From contig CAYYTU010000016.1 of the NCBI GenBank assembly GCA_964474655.1, positions 1 through 50,700 on the forward strand: a DNA stretch of 50,700 nucleotides, given 5' to 3'. Under the pieces are notes generated by a model. The model worked only from the letters and a program-made list of their open reading frames with translations, made no database searches and was not told the DNA's origin. This document shows positions 8,917-16,773 of the stretch, in pieces (the stretch's first letter is position 1; every line of letters begins with the position of its first letter). This DNA comes from CAYYTU01 sp964474655 (GTDB lineage Bacteria > Chloroflexota > Anaerolineae > B4-G1). The translations under genes were made by a program, and so were the position numbers.

Positions 8917-10586
8917 CCTTCGCCTTCCTCCAAAGCATCCAGCACCTCGTGTAGCAGATCTTCATCGGTGAAGTCACCCTTCTCCAGCAACATCTGGATG
9001 TGCCCACTGAGGCGGTCCTTCTCGTAAGACGTCAGTTCCTTGGCCGTGACGACGATGACGGGGATCTGGCGCAGATCCTCGTCCGCCTCCAGCGCCTCCA
9101 ATACCTCGAAGCCGTCCATTTCCGGCATCATCAAGTCCAGAAGGATCAGGTCCGGACGCTCGCGCTGGATCATCTCCAGACCGGTCCGCCCATCCTCGGC
9201 CTCGAAGAACTGATAGTCCCCCCGCGCCTGGAGAATCCGCCGCAAGAGCCGCGTGGCATCGGGATTATCCTCCAGGATGGCGATGCGCTGTATACCGCGA
9301 TCCAGGTGTTCCAACGAGCCTAATAACCCTTCCTCCACCGTGGGCGCTCGTCTATCCGGCTCCACTGTACGGGCCCATTCCTCACCCAGCAGATGCTTCT
9401 CCACCGGGAAGGTGTGACCGGAACAGTTAACAACCACGACTTCATCCCGCTTGATCGTGCCCTTGCGGATCAGGCTAAACAGCCCGGCAAAAGCCAAAGC
9501 TGCCGCTGGCTCCATTGATAGACCATCCAGCTTCGCCATCACGCGGAGCGCTCGGAACGTCTTCTCATCGGAGATAGCTTCGAAGGCGCCGCCGTGCTCG
9601 CGAATCACGCTGGATAAAAAGGTATAGGCCGGGCCTGGACTGCCGGTGGCGACAGTGATGACCCTCGTGCGGGGATTGAGCACCGGCTCAGCTTCCTCCA
9701 ACCCTTTCTGGAAGGACCAGACCATCGGAGCGCATCCTTCCGCCTGGATGCATGCCAGCCTGGGCATCTTATCCACCAGCCCCATACGCACCAGCTCTTC
9801 GTATCCCTTCCAGACACCCACCGGCCCCATCCCGCCGCTGACAGCCTGGATGTACCAATCGGGCGTTCGCCAGGGCGTCTCGCCCTCCCCCAGGAAGACA
9901 GGGAGTTGCTCGGCGATCTCGAAGGCGACGGTCTTCATGCTCTCCCGCGCTGCGATGGAACGGATGCCGCGATCCAGGAAGAGCTCTTGCCGCTCGGCAA
10001 AGGCCGCGGCTACCTGCTTCGTCTGGTCGTAGGTGCCGGTGACCTTGACCACCTCGCTGCCGTAGACAGCCACCTCCCGCATCTTGTCCGAGGGGACGAG
10101 GCTGGTGAGGAAAGCCCACAATTTGATGCCCGCTAAAGCCGAGTAGGCCGAGTAAGCGATAGCCACGTTGCCGGTAGAGGCCACGACGCCCTCAGTGACG
10201 TCCAGCTCCTTCATCACGGAGATGGAAAGCGCAGCTTGCCGATCCTTGAAGGAGCCGGTTGGCCCTTGCCTTTCATCCTTGACGTAGATATGCGGGCAAC
10301 CCAGCATCATGCCCAGGTTGTCCGCGTGCAAAAGCGGCGTGCCGCCCTCGCCCATCGTGACCCGATTGCGCTGGTCCCTGAGGGGCAGAAGATCCCGATA
10401 GCGCCACATATCTTGAGGACGATTGCGCAGCGCGTCCGGCCACGCTTTTTTCAATCGTTCGTAATCGTAGATGACGTCCAGCCAGCCGCCGCCGCAGTCA
10501 GGGCATTGTTCTGGTGGATGGGTGAGCGGTTCCTGGTAACCACAATCGGCACATTTTAACTGGGGGAAGGAAGGGGGCTGATTCAT
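8913..10586 (-). CDS. thrC: Threonine synthase-like PLP enzyme fused to a C-terminal receiver domain
   Basis: The first ~400 residues form a fold type II PLP enzyme of the threonine synthase family, which converts O-phosphohomoserine to threonine. An N-terminal zinc ribbon carries C12, C15, C28 and C31. The PLP lysine is K114 in GPTGSFKDRQ. The glycine-rich phosphate-binding loop is VSGGMGPVG. Residues about 431-557 form a full CheY-like receiver: acidic pair E439-D440, phospho-acceptor D484 in LILLDLMMPEMDGFE, T514 and K536. The reading frame is continuous over 557 residues. I chose the ATG at 10586 (AGGAG 7-9 bases upstream) over an in-frame TTG one codon earlier. It overlaps the kinase gene downstream by 4 bp. 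The fusion is not a usual form of ThrC. The enzyme part could also be a related PLP lyase. Confidence 0.88.
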   Translation of the reverse strand: MNQPPSFPQLKCADCGYQEPLTHPPEQCPDCGGGWLDVIYDYERLKKAWPDALRNRPQDMWRYRDLLPLRDQRNRVTMGEGGTPLLHADNLGMMLGCPHIYVKDERQGPTGSFKDRQAALSISVMKELDVTEGVVASTGNVAIAYSAYSALAGIKLWAFLTSLVPSDKMREVAVYGSEVVKVTGTYDQTKQVAAAFAERQELFLDRGIRSIAARESMKTVAFEIAEQLPVFLGEGETPWRTPDWYIQAVSGGMGPVGVWKGYEELVRMGLVDKMPRLACIQAEGCAPMVWSFQKGLEEAEPVLNPRTRVITVATGSPGPAYTFLSSVIREHGGAFEAISDEKTFRALRVMAKLDGLSMEPAAALAFAGLFSLIRKGTIKRDEVVVVNCSGHTFPVEKHLLGEEWARTVEPDRRAPTVEEGLLGSLEHLDRGIQRIAILEDNPDATRLLRRILQARGDYQFFEAEDGRTGLEMIQRERPDLILLDLMMPEMDGFEVLEALEADEDLRQIPVIVVTAKELTSYEKDRLSGHIQMLLEKGDFTDEDLLHEVLDALEEGEG

Positions 10587-10702
10587 CAAAATCTCCTGCT
10601 CTCTTGTTCCAGCGTATAGGGATAGGGCACAAAGGCATTATACCACGGGCGAGGAGAGTGCCAATACGCCTGATTGATCTCAAAGTAGTACTTTTCACCC
10701 AT
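10586..10702 (-). CDS. Small 38-residue ORF translationally coupled to threonine synthase
   Basis: An ORF of 38 codons has a very strong ribosome site (GGGGAGGAAT directly before the ATG at 10702), and its TGA overlaps the thrC ATG as TGATG. The product is rich in aromatic residues (YYFEINQAYWHS, then RPWYNAFVPYPYTLEQE) and has no membrane segment. It contains no run of Thr codons, so it does not look like a thr attenuator peptide. I do not recognise it. A TTGGCA/TATAAT promoter-like pair lies inside it, so part of the transcription may start within the ORF. Confidence 0.5.
   Translation of the reverse strand: MGEKYYFEINQAYWHSPRPWYNAFVPYPYTLEQESRRF
10637..10664 (-). promoter_or_regulatory. 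Putative sigma-70 promoter for thrC
   Basis: Reading the minus strand, TTGGCA (10664-10659) and a perfect TATAAT (10642-10637) are separated by 16 bp. Transcription would begin near 10630, about 44 bases before the thrC ATG. The boxes lie inside the small upstream ORF, so this site and that ORF compete as explanations for the same DNA. Confidence 0.45.
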
Positions 10703-10735
10703 ATTCCTCCCCGGCAAGAACGGCGAGGATGCGCG

Positions 10736-11152
10736 TTACTCTCCCAGCATCTGGAGAACCAAACGCCGCGAGCGCGAACGGGTGTCGAAGTCAAGAAAGA
10801 CGATCTGCTGCCAGGTGCCCAGCGTCAGCTGACCATCCACGAAAGGCACCGTGAGCGAGGGGCCGATCATCGCCGCCCGCACGTGGGAATGCCCGTTGTC
10901 GTCGCCCCAGCGTAGGTGATGCCGATAGTCACGGTCAGGCGGCGCGATCTCGTCGAGCACCCGCTCCAGGTCGTGCAAGGCGCCGCTCTCGTACTCAATC
11001 GTCGTCAGTCCGCCGGTTGAGCCGGGACAAAAGATCGTGACGGTGCCGTCGGACAGCCCGGACCGATGCACGGCTTCCGCGACCTGCGATGAAATATCCA
11101 AGATGTCACAGTGCCCCTCGGTCTTCAGATTCAACTCCTCAGTGACAACCAT
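10736..11152 (-). CDS. YjbQ-family protein (secondary thiamine-phosphate synthase-like)
   Basis: This 138-residue protein matches the UPF0047/YjbQ family in length and motifs: GTVTIFCPGSTGGLTTIEYE near the middle, RYHH-like 'DYRHHLRWGDDNGHSHVRAA' with the conserved His cluster, and LTLGTWQQIVFLDFD near the end. Members show weak thiamine-phosphate synthase activity, but the true role is unsettled. I chose the ATG at 11152 (MVVTEELNL). Longer in-frame starts run into the simple repeat at 11165-11205. Genes downstream on the same strand are the small ORF and threonine synthase. Confidence 0.85.
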   Translation of the reverse strand: MVVTEELNLKTEGHCDILDISSQVAEAVHRSGLSDGTVTIFCPGSTGGLTTIEYESGALHDLERVLDEIAPPDRDYRHHLRWGDDNGHSHVRAAMIGPSLTVPFVDGQLTLGTWQQIVFLDFDTRSRSRRLVLQMLGE

Positions 11153-11164
11153 CCTTACCCCCCA

Positions 11165-11206
11165 ATCCATTCTCCATTCTCTATTCTCCATCCCCCATTC
11201 TCCATT
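11165..11206. repeat. Degenerate octamer tandem repeat (ATTCTCC type)
   Basis: The intergenic gap between the glycosyltransferase stop and the yjbQ start is made of repeated (c)cATTCTCC / ctATTCTCC units, about five copies. It belongs to the same class as the CATTCGTC repeats at 12936-12996 and 19472-19506, with a different unit. Confidence 0.7.
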
Positions 11207-12099
11207 CACTTCGTCGTCTCCACGCGCTGCCAGAGCTTGGGCAACGGGCGACGGAGCAATCTTACCTTGATCAGCACCAACAGCCAAAGGTGTAGCCGCG
11301 CGGCGAAGAGTAGCAGCGTCCAGAGGAACTCTCGCAAGTTTCGGACGTAGCGCAGCGCTGGCAGCGCGCCAGTGAGCGCCTCATGCCAGGCCGAACGCAT
11401 CCGCACCGGCGATTTGCGCACGTAATCCTGCGCGTACCCGCCGGCCGAGCGCACCTTCTGTCGCAGCCAGTCGCTGTACGTGGTGGGGTACTTGACGAAG
11501 ACGCGAGCCTCCGGCGCGTAGTGGATGCGGTAGCCCTGCTGCGCGATGCGATGTGAGATCACAGCATCCTCCGCCAGCGCGTCCTCCGGCACCTCGTCGA
11601 TCAACGTGCGCCGAAAGGCGAAGAGATAGCCGGAGCACAACAGAAACTGGCCCCTGCGGTCACGCTTCAGACGCGCCCGGTGGGCGCCGGACTCGGTCAG
11701 CAGATGAGACCAATAACCCAGCAGCGTGTCGCGCGGATTGGTGCTGACGGGATGGCCGCTCACTGCGCCGACGTTGGGATCATCAAAGGGTGCCAGCAGC
11801 GGCTCCAGCGCATCATCAGCTACGAGCACATCTCCATCGCTGAGCACCACGATATCGCCTTCGACGGCCCGCAGTCCGGCGTTGAGCGCCGTCGGCTTGC
11901 CGCGCTGGGGATCGGCCACATGGCGCACGACCAGATAGCGCGCGGCGTAGTCATCCACCACAGCGGTCGTCGCGGGGTCCGGGGACACGACGAGGATCTC
12001 ACCATCATCCGGCACCTGTCCCAGGAAGGCCTCAATCGCCTGCCCGACGGTCCCGGCCTCACGGAAGGCGGTGATGACGATGCTGACGCGGGCGTTCAT
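11206..12099 (-). CDS. Family 2 glycosyltransferase
   Basis: The 297-residue protein has a GT-A fold GT2 domain: the nucleotide-sugar start VSIVITAFREAGTVGQAIEAFL (near residue 6), then LNAGLRAVEGDIVVLSDGDVLV with the DxD-like metal site, and the acceptor-site region EDAVISHRI near 180. The C-terminal end has a hydrophobic segment (FLWTLLLFAARLHLWLLVLIKV), probably a membrane anchor. It likely transfers a sugar to a lipid or cell-surface glycan on the cytoplasmic face of the membrane. Substrate cannot be deduced. The ATG at 12099 is the first in frame. It ends in the simple repeat that precedes yjbQ. Confidence 0.88.
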   Translation of the reverse strand: MNARVSIVITAFREAGTVGQAIEAFLGQVPDDGEILVVSPDPATTAVVDDYAARYLVVRHVADPQRGKPTALNAGLRAVEGDIVVLSDGDVLVADDALEPLLAPFDDPNVGAVSGHPVSTNPRDTLLGYWSHLLTESGAHRARLKRDRRGQFLLCSGYLFAFRRTLIDEVPEDALAEDAVISHRIAQQGYRIHYAPEARVFVKYPTTYSDWLRQKVRSAGGYAQDYVRKSPVRMRSAWHEALTGALPALRYVRNLREFLWTLLLFAARLHLWLLVLIKVRLLRRPLPKLWQRVETTK

Positions 12100-12137
12100 C
12101 GCACCCTACGCAAGATATGAGGTGGGCACAATAGCGC

Positions 12138-12584
12138 TTAGGCACACATTGGCCTCTGCGCGGTCAAATCCCACTGCATCAGATCGGTCTCCGGATTATG
12201 GCGGCGATAGATGGTCGTGGGCTCGGTCTCGACCACCACCTCCAGCGTCGGACCGGTGATCGCTTCCACCACATGTCCGCCCAGCGCACTGTAGTCGGCG
12301 CGGCCCACGGTGACGTGGAGATGAACGATGCGCTCGCCGTCCTCACCCTGGCTGATATTGCCGCTCAGGTTCAACACCTCCAGCGGCTCATCGAAGTCGC
12401 GGTTACGATACGCTTTTGCCTCCACGTCGAAATAGCCCAGCGTGGCCCGCTCGAAAGTGCCGATAGCGCGGATGGCGCCGAAGCCGACGCGGTACCTATC
12501 AGCAAACTGCTTAAGCTGCTCAATGACCTCCTCGCCTGGATCGAGTCGGACCAGGTAGCGCTCGCCTAACGATTTGACCTGCAT
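12138..12584 (-). CDS. PPC/DUF296-domain protein
   Basis: The 148-residue protein is a single PPC (plants and prokaryotes conserved, DUF296) domain. Visible are the start YLVRLDPGEEVIEQLKQFAD, the GAIRAIGTFERATLGYF strand pair, and the conserved HLHVTVGRADYSALGGHV with the metal-binding His triad, followed by EVVVET. Bacterial members form trimers; function is not settled (some are DNA-binding-associated). The ATG at 12584 is supported by AAGGAGGT upstream; an in-frame start a few codons earlier is less likely. A conserved ~120-nt element lies 72 bases upstream in the same orientation. Confidence 0.86.
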   Translation of the reverse strand: MQVKSLGERYLVRLDPGEEVIEQLKQFADRYRVGFGAIRAIGTFERATLGYFDVEAKAYRNRDFDEPLEVLNLSGNISQGEDGERIVHLHVTVGRADYSALGGHVVEAITGPTLEVVVETEPTTIYRRHNPETDLMQWDLTAQRPMCA

Positions 12585-12655
12585 ACATACCTCCTTGAAC
12601 ACGTAATGAGCTTGTCTTCTGGTGGTTGAGGTGCTGCGTGGGTAAAAGCCCCCTA

Positions 12656-12777
12656 CGACGGGCGAACGAAGCGATTCTAGGGTAGCCCAGACGCATTAGA
12701 CTGCCTACAGTCACGTTTATCGAGCCTATCAACCCCAGCCTTCGTTTGACTTGTTCACGCTTAAGGATGCTCTGCGA
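12656..12777 (-). ncRNA. R3 element: candidate structured leader, copy upstream of the PPC gene
   Basis: Read on the minus strand, this element matches 49043-49165 of the plus strand over ~120 nt: CGCAGAGC near the start, then GCGTGAACAAG, TCAAACGAAGGC, GGGGTTGA, a variable middle, and a closing CGCTTCGTTCGCC. The CAAACGAAG and CTTCGTTNG arms can pair across the element in both copies. In both places it lies 50-80 nt ahead of, and in the same direction as, a start codon. It could be a cis-acting RNA or a mobile palindromic repeat. Confidence 0.55.
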
Positions 12778-12882
12778 CCTTGAGGGCATTTTTGCTGAGC
12801 GATCTGCTTCGAAAGCCCACGACATCGCGAAAACTAGCCACGAGGATTATAATGGCTTTTCAGCACCAGGTCAACCAGAGCC

Positions 12883-12917
12883 AAGAAAAAAAGCGCGGGA
12901 GAGATCCATCCCCGCGC
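12883..12917 (-). terminator. Rho-independent terminator at the end of the ilv-leu operon
   Basis: On the minus strand GCGCGGG and CCCGCGC form a GC stem over a ~11-nt loop, followed by a run of seven T. It lies about 65 bp beyond the ilvD stop, as expected for the operon's end. Confidence 0.85.
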
Positions 12918-12935
12918 CTTCACCGGCGAGCAACT

Positions 12936-12996
12936 ATTCGTCATTCGCCATTCACCATTCGTCATTCATCATTCGCTATTCGTCATTCGCTATTCA
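12936..12996. repeat. Octamer tandem repeat (CATTCGTC type)
   Basis: About seven degenerate copies of (g)TCATTCGC / CATTCGTC / CCATTCAC lie between the terminator and the end of ilvD. The last unit runs into the ilvD coding sequence and supplies its final codons (NSE) and the TGA stop. Confidence 0.75.
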
Positions 12997-14644
12997 AAAC
13001 CGCTCCCTCGCTGGCCGAGCTGACCATCCGCGCGTAGCGTGCCAGATAGCCGCCGCTCACGCGAGGCGTCGGCTGTTGCCAGATCTCCTGTCGGCGGGCC
13101 AATTCCTCGTCGGGGACATAGAGCGTCAGCTTCTTGTTCAGGATGTCCAGCTCGATCTCGTCGCCCTCCTCCACCAGCGCGATGGGGCCGCCGGCCGCTG
13201 CCTCCGGGGAGACGTGGCAGACGGAGGCGCCGCGTGTGGCGCCGGAGAAACGCCCGTCGGTCAGCAACGCCACCTTGTCGTCCAACCCCATCCCCGCCAG
13301 CGCCGAGGTGGGCATCAACATCTCGCGCATACCCGGCCCACCTCGCGGCCCCTCGTAGCGGATCACGACCACGTCACCCGCTTCGATCTCGCCGGCCAGG
13401 ATGGCCTCCATTGAGGCCTCCTCGCTTTCGAAGACGCGCGCCGGCCCGCGATGCTGCATCATCCTGGGGCTGACCGCGCCGGCCTTGACCACCGCGCCCT
13501 CCGGGGCCAGATTGCCCCATAGCACGGCGATGCCGCCGCTGGCGCTGTGCGGGTCATCGGCAGGGCGGATCACGTCGCCGAAACGAGCTGCTACTTCCAA
13601 ATTCTGCGCCACAATCTCGCCGGTCACGGTCTGAGCGTTGCTGTGCAAGAGGCCCTCGCGGTGCAGCTCCGCCATCACCGCCCGTATGCCGCCGGCCTCG
13701 TCGAGATCCTGCATGTGGTGCGGCCCCGAGGGGCTCAGCTTGACCAGGTAGGGCGTGCGTGCGCTGACCGCGTCGAAGGTCTCCAGCGGCAGTGTGACGT
13801 CGGCGGCGTGCGCCACGGCAGGGAGATGGAGCACGGTGTTGGTCGAGCCGCCGATGGCCATATCGACCGCGATGGCGTTCTCGAAGGCGGCCTCGGTCAT
13901 CACGTCACGCGGGCGGATCTCCTCCTCGATCAGGTGCATCACCTGCATCCCGGCCTGTTTCGCCAGCCGTAGGCGGGCCGCCGTCGGCGCTGGCACGGTG
14001 CCGTTGCCCGGCAACCCCATGCCCAGCGCCTCGGTCATGCAGTTCATGGTGTTGGCCGTGAACAGCCCGGCGCAGGAGCCGCAGCCGGGACAGGCCGCCA
14101 GCTCCAGGGCCTGTAAGGTCTCGGCGTCCATCTGCCCGGCCTGCACCCGGCCCACCGCCTCGAACATGGTCTTGACGTCCACGTCCTCGCCGCGATGGCG
14201 CCCGGCCATCATCGGCCCGCCGCTGACGAAAATGGCGGGCAGGTTCAGCCGCGCGGCGGCCATCAGCATGCCCGGCACGATCTTGTCGCAGTTGGGGATG
14301 AAGACCAGGCCGTCGAAGGGGTGGCCCATCGCCATCACCTCCACCGAATCGGCGATCAGCTCGCGGCTGGGCAGGGAGAACCGCATACCCGGATGGCCCA
14401 TCGCGATGCCGTCGCAGACGCCGATGGTGTTGAAGGCCAGCGGCGTACCGCCCGCCATCCGCACGCCGGCCTTGACCGCCTGCTCGATGCGGTCGAGGTG
14501 GACGTGACCGGGCACGACGTCGTTGTAGGAGTTGACCACGCCGATCAGCGGGCGGTCGAGCTCCTCCGGCGTCAGGCCAGTGGCATAAAAAAGACTCCGA
14601 TGTGGAGCCCGTTCAAGTCCTCGTTTCGCTTTGTCGCTGCGCAT
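12983..14644 (-). CDS. ilvD: Dihydroxy-acid dehydratase
   Basis: This enzyme dehydrates dihydroxy-isovalerate and dihydroxy-methylvalerate in valine and isoleucine synthesis. The 553-residue length fits. Family motifs are GVVNSYNDVVPGHVHLD (about 35-51), FIPNCDKIVPGML (cluster Cys), ELAACPGCGSCAGLFTANTM (cluster Cys), and C-terminal DGRFSGATRG with GHVSPEA-like VCHVSPEAA. The start at 14644 has AAGGAG 5 bases upstream. It is the last gene of the branched-chain operon, after an inserted glycosyltransferase gene. The last residues are encoded by the flanking octamer repeat, showing that the repeat has extended into the gene end. Confidence 0.97.
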   Translation of the reverse strand: MRSDKAKRGLERAPHRSLFYATGLTPEELDRPLIGVVNSYNDVVPGHVHLDRIEQAVKAGVRMAGGTPLAFNTIGVCDGIAMGHPGMRFSLPSRELIADSVEVMAMGHPFDGLVFIPNCDKIVPGMLMAAARLNLPAIFVSGGPMMAGRHRGEDVDVKTMFEAVGRVQAGQMDAETLQALELAACPGCGSCAGLFTANTMNCMTEALGMGLPGNGTVPAPTAARLRLAKQAGMQVMHLIEEEIRPRDVMTEAAFENAIAVDMAIGGSTNTVLHLPAVAHAADVTLPLETFDAVSARTPYLVKLSPSGPHHMQDLDEAGGIRAVMAELHREGLLHSNAQTVTGEIVAQNLEVAARFGDVIRPADDPHSASGGIAVLWGNLAPEGAVVKAGAVSPRMMQHRGPARVFESEEASMEAILAGEIEAGDVVVIRYEGPRGGPGMREMLMPTSALAGMGLDDKVALLTDGRFSGATRGASVCHVSPEAAAGGPIALVEEGDEIELDILNKKLTLYVPDEELARRQEIWQQPTPRVSGGYLARYARMVSSASEGAVLNSE

Positions 14645-14751
14645 AATTCTCCTTGATTGATTTTACTTCGTCTCCGGCAAAACCTGGACGTGAAGTCCAT
14701 ACCGGGAGATTGAGTCCTACCTCCGCTCGACAGGTCAGGCGACTGCCCCAC

Positions 14752-16740
14752 TCACCTTTCGCACGCTTCCACAGTCACTGAGGTCAGCCGCAGCCGGTCA
14801 TCCGAGCCATTTGTCGATCTCACTGGTGTACGCTCGAGCTGTGGCCAGGTATATAGCCCGGCGTAAATGTCATACGAACCTGGCGGTAAGTCCGATGGGA
14901 TAGGAATTGAGAACCAGGTGACTAAGCGGTCACCGGGATGCCAGTAGAGACTGCTCACTCCAGGCCCATCGTATTGCGAAACCAATCTCTCTTCCGTGGA
15001 CATCAAGTGGTTGAAAAAACGATAACGCTCCTGCTGATTGTTCTGGTTCACCATCCAATTTGCGGTCAATTTGATCTCATTGCCAGGACACCATTCGCCT
15101 TCCAACCGATAATCCAACAGGCTAAGCCCGTTTGCCCACCGAGCGAGAATTTTCTCTTCTGGCTTTTCAATCGACGCTCCCTGGGATGTGTAGAAATCCC
15201 ATTCACTGCAGGGCGTGGTAACCTGAGACCCTTCTACCGATTCTCCGATTCTGCCTAACAACGCCGCTGTTTGGGGATCGTCACCTGCCATCAAATAGAC
15301 CGCTGAATCTTGAGGGATGGACACTCCATCACCTAAGCGAGTGAAGCGTACCTTCACTCCTGGCTCCAGCCAGTGGCGAATCAAACCCAGCGTAGAATTG
15401 CTTGCGTCCACTCCATCGTCCAACACTATTAAGTTGTGTGAATGTGTCTCGTTCAGCAAGGCCCGTACTCGATCGATGGCCGCAGTAACGTGACGCAGCT
15501 GTACACACCGAGCCTGATTGCTCATAGAAAGCTTATCGAGATTAGCGTAAAAGTAATACCCGGATGTGAAAGTAAGTACAGCAAATGGCATCGCAGCTGC
15601 GACTTGTATTGCCCGGCGTCGTATAGCTTCTCCGTTTTTACCAAGAGAGCGCAGGGCCCTCACGGCATCATCGGTTGTTATTGCAATTGTGATATACAAA
15701 GCAGGGTATAGGTACAGAAAATAGTGGTGTTGCAGATAATGGGTATGTTGGAGGTAAGCAGCGATCGGTACAGCGCTCCATAGAAAAAGAATCAATTCGG
15801 CGGTCTTTCCGGATGATAGATTGCTCATCCACGCCGTCCCCACGTTACGTAATGTTACCAGCCCTAAGTAGATCAAGCTGACCCAGAGCCACCATCGCAT
15901 CAGGACCTTGAGTATGGGCCACTTCGGCTGTAGGACACCCTGTGCGCTCACTAAGTCACCTGCGATCAGCGCCGATGATAAGTTAAGCTGCTTCGTGCTC
16001 CCCATCGCTTGCAAGAAAGAGGTTACATCCATAAACCCCGTCGCTCGCTCGAAGAGATAGTAGGGAGTAAACGTGACTGCAAACAAAACAATCCCTATTA
16101 CAACTGCCGCTATCTTCAGGCGCTTGTGGAAAAGCAGACCACATATACCTATCACCCCGATCAACACTACCGATGCCCAATGCAGCTGGACCACGCCCGC
16201 GAGAGCGATAGCAGCTCCAATCAGCCATCCCGGCTTCTGATCTTCGCTGAAGTAGATGCTCAGACAGCCCAGAGCCAGGGTAGAGAAAAGCGGAATCATA
16301 GTAGGATTCCAGATCATGCGCGAAAAATGGACGGACCAGGGGCTAACTGCATAGAGAAGGGTAGATATCATTGCCACCCGCACGCCAAAGAGTCGACGCG
16401 CAAAGCCGTAGCACAATCCTACACTCGCTAGATTGGCTAGCGCCGTAAGCCAGACCACGGATATGATCCGGCGGGTGAGAAACAGCGGCAGGGCATAGAG
16501 GTATTCCACCAAGGGAGGGTTGAAAATACCAGCCGATGACTTGTTGGCCGCCAACGGTATCTTACCCTGGTTGACGAACTCCATCGCTGTGCTCAGCAAG
16601 GCTGATTGGTCACCGCCTATCCAAGTAGCCTCCAGATTCGTCAGACGAAGATAGGCGGAGATTGTTATGAGGAGAACCAATATTGCTCCCTCACAGATCC
16701 TTTGGTGTTCTTTGACCCAATCTGGGATTGAGCTAAGCAT
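14752..16740 (-). CDS. Polytopic glycosyltransferase, family 39 (PMT/ArnT-like)
   Basis: This 662-residue membrane protein has an N-terminal hydrophobic helix followed by WIGGDQSALL with the catalytic-type Asp (D44) in the first extracytoplasmic loop, about ten to twelve further membrane helices up to residue ~400, and a large C-terminal extracytoplasmic domain (420-662). The layout is that of lipid-linked sugar transferases (GT39/GT83). It is visibly richer in A+T than its neighbours and has no link to branched-chain amino acids, yet sits between leuB and ilvD on the same strand. I infer a later insertion into the operon. The start is the first ATG, with a weak ribosome site. Substrate is unknown. 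Confidence 0.82.
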   Translation of the reverse strand: MLSSIPDWVKEHQRICEGAILVLLITISAYLRLTNLEATWIGGDQSALLSTAMEFVNQGKIPLAANKSSAGIFNPPLVEYLYALPLFLTRRIISVVWLTALANLASVGLCYGFARRLFGVRVAMISTLLYAVSPWSVHFSRMIWNPTMIPLFSTLALGCLSIYFSEDQKPGWLIGAAIALAGVVQLHWASVVLIGVIGICGLLFHKRLKIAAVVIGIVLFAVTFTPYYLFERATGFMDVTSFLQAMGSTKQLNLSSALIAGDLVSAQGVLQPKWPILKVLMRWWLWVSLIYLGLVTLRNVGTAWMSNLSSGKTAELILFLWSAVPIAAYLQHTHYLQHHYFLYLYPALYITIAITTDDAVRALRSLGKNGEAIRRRAIQVAAAMPFAVLTFTSGYYFYANLDKLSMSNQARCVQLRHVTAAIDRVRALLNETHSHNLIVLDDGVDASNSTLGLIRHWLEPGVKVRFTRLGDGVSIPQDSAVYLMAGDDPQTAALLGRIGESVEGSQVTTPCSEWDFYTSQGASIEKPEEKILARWANGLSLLDYRLEGEWCPGNEIKLTANWMVNQNNQQERYRFFNHLMSTEERLVSQYDGPGVSSLYWHPGDRLVTWFSIPIPSDLPPGSYDIYAGLYTWPQLERTPVRSTNGSDDRLRLTSVTVEACER

Positions 16741-16773
16741 TATTGTTTGTCAATCTCTCTCGCTGAGAGTTCA

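Noticed and set aside
10586..10702. The small ORF as a threonine attenuator peptide
   Set aside because: It has one Thr codon and no terminator follows before thrC.
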